Assembly: GCA_031282735.1 (NCBI GenBank)
Contig: JAITDE010000061.1
Coordinates: 1-56,234 of the forward strand
Length of the DNA stretch: 56,234 nt
Direction: 5' to 3'
Source: Oscillospiraceae bacterium
Lineage (GTDB): Bacteria > Bacillota > Clostridia > Oscillospirales > Acutalibacteraceae
Part shown: positions 41,045-48,304 of the stretch, piece after piece
How the letters are laid out: every line of letters begins with the position of its first letter
Position numbering within the stretch: the first letter of the stretch is position 1
Position numbers and translations under genes: made by a program
Notes under the pieces: generated by a model
What the model saw: only the letters and a program-made list of their open reading frames with translations
Told to the model about the DNA's origin: nothing
Databases searched by the model: none

Positions 41045-43069
41045 TTAAAATGTGCTTGACATATCCGCTTGCACCTGCTCCGTCACGTCGGTTTTGGCTT
41101 TGGAAGCCGCAATCTTTTTTTGCAGTTCGGCATAGAAGAAATCTTCGTCAATCGGCAAACTGATATCCTTGCCTGTCCATGATGAGAGATGCGCGGCGTT
41201 TGAGATGGTCAATCCCTTGATGCCCTCTTCGCCGCCGGCATAGAGCAATGAGCGATCGCCCGTTAGAATCGCCGAGACAAAGGCATTGAGCACAACCGCG
41301 TGTTCGGGTATGTCAAGCTGCTCGATTTCGATTTCAGACGTCTCGCCGGACAGACGACCAAAGCCCTGCGCCGCGTTGAAAATGTGCTCCCGCGTCGATC
41401 CATTCAGTTCCGTGAGCGTCAATTTGCCGTTTTCGCAAACCAGCTTCGCCTTGTCCAGCGTGATTTCCAAACGGTTCGATCCGGCAGGTTCGCCCGTGGT
41501 TGTGATGAAAACTCCCGTTGCGCCGTTGGGATATTCGGCATAAATCGTCACGTCGTCTTCCACTTCAATGTTGTGCCATTTGCCCTCATGGCACGTTGCG
41601 TGGATTTTGCAGGGCATACCGCAAATCCATTGCCACAAATCCAAATTGTGCGGGCATTGGTTGATCAGCACGCCGCCGCCCTCGCCGACCCAAGTGGCGC
41701 GCCATCCGCCCGAATTGTAATACGCCTGTGTGCGATACCAATTGCAAATAATCCAAACAACGCGTTTGAGTTGCCCATATTGTCCGCCCTGCACAATCTC
41801 ACGCAGTTTTTGGTGCAGCGGCGCACTGCGCTGATTATACATAATCCCAAAGATTTTGTCAGACGCGGCGGCGGCTTCGTTCATCTCGCGCACTTGTTTG
41901 GTGAAGACTCCCGCGGGCTTTTCGGTCATCACATGCAAGCCCGCTTCCAGAGCCGCAATCGCGATCGGCGGGTGAAAATAGTGCGGCACGGCAATGAGAA
42001 TCGCGGTGCATAGCTTGCTGTCGATCAGTTCCTGCGCCGACGCAAAAACGGCGACACCGGGCAAATCTTTCCGCGCGGCATCAAGGCGATCCGGTTTGAT
42101 ATCCGCAACGGCGGTTATGCGCAATTGCTTGTGGAAACCCTTAAGATACATATGCATGTGCGAACTGCCCATGTTGCCGTAACCGATGATGCCAAGGGAA
42201 ACGGGCTGTGCGGCGGCGGCGACCGCTTTCATTTGCGCGGCGGCCATGTCAAAACTTTCGTTGGAACTTGCAAAGGCGTTGACACCGGCCTCCAAACGGC
42301 GGATCGTGCCATTTTCCGCCTCCAGGTCCTCCAAGCCTTCAAACACGTGCAAATGCGGCTCAAGCGAAAGCACGACCTTGCCAAAACGCGTGCTCTCAAA
42401 ATCCGCCAAAATGTCGATCAAATGCCCGCTGCCGAAACCCGCTGGCACAACCGCCCGCATCTCGGTGCAATAATCTTTGATATGAAAATACGTCACATAC
42501 TCTTTGAGGAGGGTATACGCGGCAAGGGGCATGACACCGCACTCCAAAAAGTTGGAAAAATCAAATACGCCGCCCAAGATATCGCCCAACGATTGGTGCA
42601 AATCAAGGCATCGTTCGGCTGTGTCGCCGTAAATTCCTTTCTCATTTTCGTGGCAGCACTTCACATTATTCTCTTTGGCGTATACCGCCATTGCGCGGAC
42701 GCGCGACAATACTTCATCGCGATACCGCGCGTCTTCGTTCGCGCCATAAAAACTAAACACGCGAATATATGGCGCTTGCAGGATTTTTGCAACTGCCACC
42801 GTCTGCTGGAATGCTGAAAAATGCGCCGCAAAGTCGTCGGTGATTTGTATTTTGCCGTAGTGCGATCCAATTGCGGAAACCGTGATGCCGGCCTCATCCA
42901 GTTTGATTTTGAGCGTTTGTGCCTCCTCTGGCGTGAAAACGGAGATGTTTTTGCCGTCAACGCCGCGCAATTCAATGGAAGTGATTCCGTTTTTCTTGCA
43001 AGCGTCGATTTGTGCGCGCAAGGATGGAGCGGCTTCGTCGGCGAATGCCGAAAATACAAAATGTGCCAT
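41045..43069 (-). CDS. Fused sugar isomerase/epimerase and Gfo/Idh/MocA dehydrogenase
   Basis: 674 residues in one open frame. Residues 1-285 form a xylose-isomerase-like TIM barrel with the four expected metal ligands: Glu142 (HENEKG), Asp170 (FDFSNF), His196 (FHIKD) and Glu237 (SLEPH). Residues about 292-674 form a dehydrogenase: Rossmann GIIGYGNMGSSH, MTEKPAGVFTKQ with the catalytic Lys, and GGGVLINQCPHNLDLWQW with the active-site His. The usual case is two separate neighbouring genes, as in inositol catabolism. A strong AGGAGG precedes the ATG. I infer successive oxidation and isomerisation of a sugar or cyclitol; the substrate is unknown. Confidence 0.85.
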   Translation of the reverse strand: MAHFVFSAFADEAAPSLRAQIDACKKNGITSIELRGVDGKNISVFTPEEAQTLKIKLDEAGITVSAIGSHYGKIQITDDFAAHFSAFQQTVAVAKILQAPYIRVFSFYGANEDARYRDEVLSRVRAMAVYAKENNVKCCHENEKGIYGDTAERCLDLHQSLGDILGGVFDFSNFLECGVMPLAAYTLLKEYVTYFHIKDYCTEMRAVVPAGFGSGHLIDILADFESTRFGKVVLSLEPHLHVFEGLEDLEAENGTIRRLEAGVNAFASSNESFDMAAAQMKAVAAAAQPVSLGIIGYGNMGSSHMHMYLKGFHKQLRITAVADIKPDRLDAARKDLPGVAVFASAQELIDSKLCTAILIAVPHYFHPPIAIAALEAGLHVMTEKPAGVFTKQVREMNEAAAASDKIFGIMYNQRSAPLHQKLREIVQGGQYGQLKRVVWIICNWYRTQAYYNSGGWRATWVGEGGGVLINQCPHNLDLWQWICGMPCKIHATCHEGKWHNIEVEDDVTIYAEYPNGATGVFITTTGEPAGSNRLEITLDKAKLVCENGKLTLTELNGSTREHIFNAAQGFGRLSGETSEIEIEQLDIPEHAVVLNAFVSAILTGDRSLLYAGGEEGIKGLTISNAAHLSSWTGKDISLPIDEDFFYAELQKKIAASKAKTDVTEQVQADMSSTF

Positions 43070-43109
43070 ATTATGCCTCCTGCTTTTTTATCAATACACC
43101 TGAAATATT

Positions 43110-44201
43110 TTATAGATTCGCAACCAGCGAACGCACAATATCCTCCATGGCGGGCATAGCGGCTTCAATGTGTTCAACAAGCTTGAATTGTGTGCGGCAA
43201 CGGGCGATGTTGTCGTCGGGCCGGTGGACACGGAAATAGACGTCGCCGTCGAGGTAATCCGTCAAAAAGCGCATACCGCATTCCAACGTCATCAGCTTGA
43301 TGGAAAACGGCAACAGACGCAGCTCGTTTTCGGTCAAAGTGCGACCCGCCGTCTCGAGATACCCTTTCGCGTAGGCTTCAAAAAGCGGCAAATTGAATGA
43401 CACCAGGCTCAAATCGCGTTCGTCTTCGCTTGCCGTGTTGCCCAAAAATCGGAGGCTGTCGCCGAAATCATAGAGCGAAAGCCCCGGCATGACGGTGTCC
43501 AAATCCACCACGCAAACGGACTCGCCTGTGCTTTGCGCGAACAGGACGTTGTTGAGTTTTGTGTCGTTGTGGGTCACGCGCAAGGGCAGATCGCCCGAGG
43601 CGATCATGTCAACGCAACGGGATGCATCCGCTTTGCGCGCGCGGGCGAACGCAATTTCATCCCGCACCAGGGCGGATCTACCTACCGTGTCGCTTGCCGC
43701 AGCCGCTTCAAGCGCCTCATAACGCTTTTGCGTATTGTGAAAATCAGGAATCGTCTCGTAGAGTTGATCGATCGGGAAGCCGTCCATCATGCGCTGGAAC
43801 AATCCAAAAGCTTTTGCGGCGCGGTAGGCATCCTGCAATGTACCCGTTTGCAGGGAATACGTATCCTCCAAAAAATCGTAGCATCGCCAGCAGTCGCCCG
43901 ATTCATCGCGGTAAAAGGACGACCCCTCCGTTGTGGGATACACGCGCAGTGTGCATTGCGTTTCATCTGGATTTTTTGCGAATTGCTCGCGCAAATATCC
44001 CGTAACGCGCACGATATTGGACATCAGCTGTTCAGGATTTTTGAACACAAACGTGTTGATTTTTTGCAGCAAATAGCGGTGTATTGCGCCGTTTTGCATG
44101 ATCGCCGTGATTGCGAACGTGCGGTTGATATGTCCGTCCATCAGTTCCTTCGATTGTTCGATGGAACTCACTTTGCCATCCAGCAAAAAGCGGTGCAACA
44201 T
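43110..44201 (-). CDS. NahK-like sugar kinase of the APH fold
   Basis: About 363 residues from the first ATG. The aminoglycoside phosphotransferase fold is shown by RVTHNDTKLNNVLF (catalytic Asp and metal-binding Asn) and VVDLDTVMPGLSLYDFGD (metal Asp). This pattern is close to N-acetylhexosamine 1-kinase, which feeds hexosamines from mucin or milk sugars into central metabolism. The start is uncertain: neither the ATG at 44201 nor a TTG at 44210 has a ribosome site, while GGGGGA lies six bases before an in-frame ATA at 44225 that would give the plausible N-terminus DTKKLQQMLHRF. Not an antibiotic-resistance gene by these motifs. Confidence 0.75.
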   Translation of the reverse strand: MLHRFLLDGKVSSIEQSKELMDGHINRTFAITAIMQNGAIHRYLLQKINTFVFKNPEQLMSNIVRVTGYLREQFAKNPDETQCTLRVYPTTEGSSFYRDESGDCWRCYDFLEDTYSLQTGTLQDAYRAAKAFGLFQRMMDGFPIDQLYETIPDFHNTQKRYEALEAAAASDTVGRSALVRDEIAFARARKADASRCVDMIASGDLPLRVTHNDTKLNNVLFAQSTGESVCVVDLDTVMPGLSLYDFGDSLRFLGNTASEDERDLSLVSFNLPLFEAYAKGYLETAGRTLTENELRLLPFSIKLMTLECGMRFLTDYLDGDVYFRVHRPDDNIARCRTQFKLVEHIEAAMPAMEDIVRSLVANL

Positions 44202-44272
44202 TTGCTGCAATTTTTTGGTGTCTATTTTGATTCCCCCATATAAAGTGAATGTTGCCGTGTCAAAAAAACAGA

Positions 44273-44300
44273 CGCGCGAAGCGGGAAAAGATCTTTTGCT
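44273..44300. repeat. Dispersed GCG-rich motif before the kinase gene
   Basis: CGCGCGAAGCGGGAAAA (44273-44289) resembles the head of the 38-bp repeat at 25899. It runs into a 12-base palindrome AAAAGATCTTTT, and GAAGC/GCTTC can pair around it. A plus-strand T-run follows. The gap (44202-44324) also has TTGACA on the minus strand with a weak -10, a possible internal promoter. Confidence 0.4.
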
Positions 44301-44324
44301 TCTTTTTGCGAGAAAAAAAGAGGA

Positions 44325-46586
44325 TCACAAACGCAAACCGAGGGCATAACCGCTACGGGTTGCCTCCAGCACTTTGCCGCTCGCAAAACTGTCGCCGATG
44401 TTATACACGGGCAAGGACGGAAAACGCTTTTGGAACAAATGGAACAACGCTTCGTTCGGGCGGCCTCCTGCGGCAAGTACAACGCAATCGGCGGCAATCA
44501 ACTCTGTTTGCGATTCGTCTTTGATCTTCTTCGCCAGCGGATTGACGATGTTTTCGGGCAAAATGGGCGTCCAGCATATGTAGGGGTTCGGCACGGAATC
44601 CGAATGGTTGCGGCAAACCTCCGCGCCGTTTTCCCGAATCCCCAAAAGCTTTGTGCAATTATAGAGCAAAACGCCCGCGTCATACAAATATTTGAGCAAA
44701 TAACCCCTGTTCGCGGTGCAAACATGGTTCATAAAAACGCTGTCCATCTCAACAACCGTCACGCGCTTGCCGTGCTCTTTGGCAAAATAATACGCCGTTT
44801 CACAGCCGACCACGCCGCCGCCAACAATCAATACACGGCTTTTTCCGTCGAGTTTTGCGGGATCGGCAAGAACATCGACAGCTTGGAAGACATGCGGCAA
44901 ATCAACACCCGGAACTGGCGGAACGGTGTCCCGCGTGCCGACGGCGACCACAATTTGTTCAAAACCATCCGCCGCGATGCTTTGCGGATTGATCTCTTCG
45001 CCCAAACGAATGGTGAGCGGCAATGTTTTTGCGGATGTCTCCGCCCAATGCCGCAAATAGGTTAGATAGTTGCGCAAATCCAGCTTGATTCCCGGCACAG
45101 AACCCGCAAGCAGTCTGCCGCCGAGGGTATCCTGCTTTTCAAACAGTGTAACCTGATGTCCGCGCTTTGCGGCCGTGACGGCACACGTGATACCCGCCGG
45201 ACCGCCGCCTATCACAGCGATTTTTTGTGGATTTTCGGCTTTGACAGGCGTTTCGGGATAGATTTCCTCAAACGCGGTGCGCGGGTTGACGGCGCACTGC
45301 GGATGCCCCCCCTCCACAAATTCGTTGATGCACCCCTCTTGACAGCCGATGCAGGGAATGATATCCTCCGCACGCCCCGCACGGACTTTGTTCGGCCACG
45401 CGGGATCCGCCAAAAGCGGACGTCCGAGCATCACCAAGTCGCACTGCTCGTTGCGCAATGCCTCTTCCGCCAAGTCGGGATACCCCAACTTACCAACAGC
45501 GCAAACCGCAACAGGCTGCCCCGCGTTGGTGCGGATATTGTTGCCGGTGAAGTAATCACGTGTGATTTTCGCAATATCAAGGTAACATCCGGGCGGCATG
45601 CCCTCGGGCATATGGCAAAGCCACCAGTTGTCGTAGCACCCCAAATCGACATCGAAAAAATCCACACCCGCACGGACGAGATCTTTCATATAATCCAGCG
45701 TCTGCGCGATGGTGCGCTCATTTTTGAATTTTTTCATATGCGTTTGATCCATGCGCCCGCCATAAGTCGCGTTGAGCGCAAGTGATAAATCGATGCGGTA
45801 CATGATGGGGTAATTGCGTCCCGCGCGTTCACGGATGTGCTCCACGAGTGCGACACCAAAGCTACGCCAATCGGCATATTTGCCAACCAATCGACGGTTG
45901 AACGCGGGATTGGAGAGCTGTTCGATCAAATAGCCCTCATGGGCATGGATATAAATGCCGTCAAGCCCGGCCGTGCGCGCGTCGGCGGCAGCCTGCCCCA
46001 TCCGCTTGACAATCTTTGTGATTTGGTGATCCGTCAGTGGAAGGCAGGGAACTTCGGGCATATAATAGTTTGGATTGAGTGAGGCCGAACATGGGAATTT
46101 TGCGGCGTTGACCAAGCACTGCGGATTGCCCACGCGCCCCAACCCCGCCGAAGCCTGCAAAAACACGCGCGACCCATACACATGGCATCGTTGCACCAAA
46201 TCGCGCCAACCCGCAAACACCGTGCGGCTGCGATCGATGCGCGGAAAATAAGACAATCCGCCAAGCTCCGTCACTGTATTGTCAATGCCGTGCGTAACGG
46301 GGACTAACCCTGTCGTAATCAGACCAACGCCGCCCTTGGCGCGTTCCGTAAAGTACGCAATCATTTTCTCGTTGGGGCGGCCCGTTTCGTCGCACATCGA
46401 AATGTTACCCATCGGCGCCATCACGAGGCGGTTTTTGATGGTCAGTTTGTTGATTTGAATCGGCGAAAACATGGTGGTATATGGATGCGAATTTTGGGTC
46501 ATTTGACCGCGCCGTACGTATTGTTCATCCAAAAACCACTCGCCGAACCATTTTGTAAGACGTTCCAGTATCGGTTCTTGCTGCAT
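44325..46586 (-). CDS. Old-yellow-enzyme-type enoate reductase with Fe-S and FAD modules
   Basis: 753 residues, the three-part layout of 2,4-dienoyl-CoA reductase and bile-acid BaiCD-type enzymes. An FMN barrel begins FSPIQINKLTIKNRLVMAPMG and has GIYIHAHEGYLIEQ; CIGCQEGC...QCAVNP (about 410-435) binds a 4Fe-4S cluster; then an FAD/NAD(P) part has IAVIGGGPAGITCA (about 460) and VLIVGGGVVGCETAYYFA (about 590). It should reduce a conjugated C=C bond with NAD(P)H. An N-terminal extension of about 35 residues precedes the barrel. The ATG at 46586 follows AAGGAGAG. The substrate is unknown; context suggests a sugar-linked or ring compound. Confidence 0.85.
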   Translation of the reverse strand: MQQEPILERLTKWFGEWFLDEQYVRRGQMTQNSHPYTTMFSPIQINKLTIKNRLVMAPMGNISMCDETGRPNEKMIAYFTERAKGGVGLITTGLVPVTHGIDNTVTELGGLSYFPRIDRSRTVFAGWRDLVQRCHVYGSRVFLQASAGLGRVGNPQCLVNAAKFPCSASLNPNYYMPEVPCLPLTDHQITKIVKRMGQAAADARTAGLDGIYIHAHEGYLIEQLSNPAFNRRLVGKYADWRSFGVALVEHIRERAGRNYPIMYRIDLSLALNATYGGRMDQTHMKKFKNERTIAQTLDYMKDLVRAGVDFFDVDLGCYDNWWLCHMPEGMPPGCYLDIAKITRDYFTGNNIRTNAGQPVAVCAVGKLGYPDLAEEALRNEQCDLVMLGRPLLADPAWPNKVRAGRAEDIIPCIGCQEGCINEFVEGGHPQCAVNPRTAFEEIYPETPVKAENPQKIAVIGGGPAGITCAVTAAKRGHQVTLFEKQDTLGGRLLAGSVPGIKLDLRNYLTYLRHWAETSAKTLPLTIRLGEEINPQSIAADGFEQIVVAVGTRDTVPPVPGVDLPHVFQAVDVLADPAKLDGKSRVLIVGGGVVGCETAYYFAKEHGKRVTVVEMDSVFMNHVCTANRGYLLKYLYDAGVLLYNCTKLLGIRENGAEVCRNHSDSVPNPYICWTPILPENIVNPLAKKIKDESQTELIAADCVVLAAGGRPNEALFHLFQKRFPSLPVYNIGDSFASGKVLEATRSGYALGLRL

Positions 46587-46620
46587 AGCTTTCTCTCCTT
46601 TTCGGATGCAAAAATGCGCG

Positions 46621-47184
46621 TTACGCGCTTGCGGGGCGCCAAGTTTCGCTGATGAACGTGTGCGTTTTTTGGAAGACATTCGCGCCCAAGGCAATCAATT
46701 CGGGATTGTCCTCCTGCCCGCAGATACCCGCGAACGTTTCGCCGACGCGCCGCGCCTGCGCGGGCAAGTCCAACGGCATACGTATTGCCAACAGATATTG
46801 CGTGAATACGCGGCCATCCGAAACGCTGTTCCAAAACGTGCCGGCGTGCACGATAAATGATTCATTCATGGCGGTACGCGCGGCATCCGCCAAAAGTGAC
46901 GGTGTCAGGATGGCTTCCAACGCCGTGTGCGCCGAAAAAACCATGAGCACGCGCAACTGCTGTTCGTGCGATGGGGTCAGATCAAAACGCGCTTCCTCGG
47001 TCATATCGCGCAGTTCGGGGGTATTAACCGAAATTTGCGCCAATCGCTCGCCCAGCGCTTTCGCTCTGTCCAAATTGCCGTTGGCGCGGTGCAACTGCGC
47101 CAGCACCGCCAATTCGTCCAAATCGTCCGGTTCGGGCAAAGAAGCGGTTGGTGTAAAGATTTTGATGTCGTCATCTTGCTTCAT
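46621..47184 (-). CDS. Protein of unknown function
   Basis: 187 residues, soluble, acidic at the N-terminus, no signal peptide and no motif I recognise. The first half is helical and repeat-like (ELAVLAQLHRANGNLDRAKALGERLAQI), similar to one tetratricopeptide-type helical pair. The second half reads RVLMVFSAHTALEAILTPSLLADAARTAMNES and FIVHAGTFWNSVSDGRVFTQYLL. AAGGAG precedes the ATG, and it lies 11 bases after the PHP gene and 34 bases before the flavoenzyme gene, so it belongs to that operon. It could be a helper or sensor of the pathway; nothing in the sequence decides this. Confidence 0.7.
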   Translation of the reverse strand: MKQDDDIKIFTPTASLPEPDDLDELAVLAQLHRANGNLDRAKALGERLAQISVNTPELRDMTEEARFDLTPSHEQQLRVLMVFSAHTALEAILTPSLLADAARTAMNESFIVHAGTFWNSVSDGRVFTQYLLAIRMPLDLPAQARRVGETFAGICGQEDNPELIALGANVFQKTHTFISETWRPASA

Positions 47185-47195
47185 GGCGAAACTCC

Positions 47196-48059
47196 TTATA
47201 CGGCAGTCGTCTGGCGGCGCGCCCGACGCAAACGGGATTTATATGTCAAAAGCGAATTGATTTGCGCATCATTCACCTGTTCTTGACCCATTGTAACACT
47301 TGGGTTGCTGTAAATGCCGCGAAAATCGCTGCCGCCCGTGACCAATATGTTTTCGCTTTTCGCCAGTGCCAAGAGGTTTTTTTGATCGTCACGCGTGTTG
47401 GATGTGTGAAAAACTTCCACACCATCCAATCCGTAGGAGAGCAATTCGTCCACCATATTGCACACCTCGCACACGCTCGGGTGCGCCAAAACCGCAACAC
47501 CGCCCGCCTGATGAATGGCGTCGATCACATCCTTCGGGGATGGAAAATGCGCGGTCACATAAATATTATTTTCGCTTTCGGGGTTAAAAAGCTCCTCATA
47601 GAGCGAACCGAAAATGCGGTCGGTGTAGCCGCATTCCACGAGCACATGCATCAGGTGCTGCGGATAGATACAGCTACTGCTTTTTGAATATTCCTCCACC
47701 AACTTTTCGTTGACCTGAAAACGCTGCATCAATTTTGAAAGCATGCGCATGCCCGCGATTTTGCGTTTGGATACATTGGCGTGGCAGAGACCCGCAAGTC
47801 TGTCCAACACCTCACCCAAGTAGCACAAAATGTGTATTTCCCGCCCTGTGGACGGATCTGTGCTGGAAAACTCAATGCCGGGCAGAACATCGACTCCATA
47901 GCGCTTGCCGATGATTTGCGCACGACCAAGCGCACCCGCCGAGTCTTGATCGGCAATGGAAATGGTGGTCAGACCCTGCTTTTTTGCAAGCAAGATCAAG
48001 TTTTCGATGCTCATCGAGCCGTCCGACATCTTCGTGTGACAATGCAAATCTCCCGCCAA
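47196..48059 (-). CDS. PHP-domain phosphoesterase
   Basis: 287 residues, polymerase-and-histidinol-phosphatase superfamily. Seen: the first metal motif DLHCHTKMSDGS, ISIADQDS, PGIEFSS with the metal Glu, VLAHPS, and TGGSDFRG near the end; the usual TDHD motif reads ADQD, with Gln for His. Relatives hydrolyse nucleoside bisphosphates, oligonucleotides or sugar phosphates. The start is a TTG at 48059 after GGGGAG. It is the first gene of the six-gene cluster, behind a strong promoter and a palindromic motif. The role in the cluster may be to remove phosphate from a sugar phosphate; this is inference. Confidence 0.82.
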   Translation of the reverse strand: MAGDLHCHTKMSDGSMSIENLILLAKKQGLTTISIADQDSAGALGRAQIIGKRYGVDVLPGIEFSSTDPSTGREIHILCYLGEVLDRLAGLCHANVSKRKIAGMRMLSKLMQRFQVNEKLVEEYSKSSSCIYPQHLMHVLVECGYTDRIFGSLYEELFNPESENNIYVTAHFPSPKDVIDAIHQAGGVAVLAHPSVCEVCNMVDELLSYGLDGVEVFHTSNTRDDQKNLLALAKSENILVTGGSDFRGIYSNPSVTMGQEQVNDAQINSLLTYKSRLRRARRQTTAV

Positions 48060-48092
48060 ATAAACTCCCCCAAACGCGCTTTATGTGGGCAT

Positions 48093-48106
48093 GGCAGAAA
48101 TTTGCC
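48093..48106. promoter_or_regulatory. Candidate operator, downstream copy
   Basis: GGCAGAAATTTGCC lies within the wider dyad TGGCA-GAAATT-TGCCA (48092-48107), between the promoter and the PHP gene. It nearly repeats the motif at 48138-48149, which overlaps the -35 box. The pair, about 45 bases apart, looks like binding sites for one repressor. Confidence 0.5.
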
Positions 48107-48122
48107 AAACCGTCGCACTTTT

Positions 48123-48151
48123 ATTATACGACATCGCGGCAGAAATTGCAA
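48123..48151 (-). promoter_or_regulatory. Promoter of the six-gene cluster
   Basis: On the minus strand TTGCAA (48146-48151) and a perfect TATAAT (48123-48128) are 17 bases apart, about 64 bases before the PHP gene. The leader contains the downstream operator-like dyad. Confidence 0.75.
48138..48149. promoter_or_regulatory. Candidate operator, upstream copy over the -35 box
   Basis: GGCAGAAATTGC matches GGCAGAAATTTGCC at 48093-48106 except for one base in the centre. It overlaps the -35 box and spacer of the promoter, where a bound protein would block RNA polymerase. Confidence 0.45.
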
Positions 48152-48245
48152 GGTATTTTTTGATGGTTTTGCCGAAGATTTTGCGTTCGTTAAAGAGAGA
48201 AGCATACGCTTGCCGCGAGAGGAGCGCAATCCGGCATAAAACGCG

Positions 48246-48279
48246 AAAACCTGCTGAAATATGTGCTTCAGCGGGTTTT
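48246..48279 (-). terminator. Terminator after the YfhO-family gene
   Basis: AAAACCTGCTGAA (48246-48258) pairs with TTCAGCGGGTTTT (48267-48279), 13 bp with one G-U or A-C position and an 8-base loop. T-rich DNA follows on both strands. It lies 26 bases past the YfhO-family stop and upstream of the cluster promoter, so it separates the two units. Confidence 0.75.
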
Positions 48280-48304
48280 TGTGTTTTGTGATTTCGCCAA
48301 ATAT

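Noticed and set aside
43110..44201. Aminoglycoside resistance gene
   Set aside because: The fold is APH-like, but the THNDTKLNN and DLDTVMPG motifs and neighbours fit a sugar kinase.
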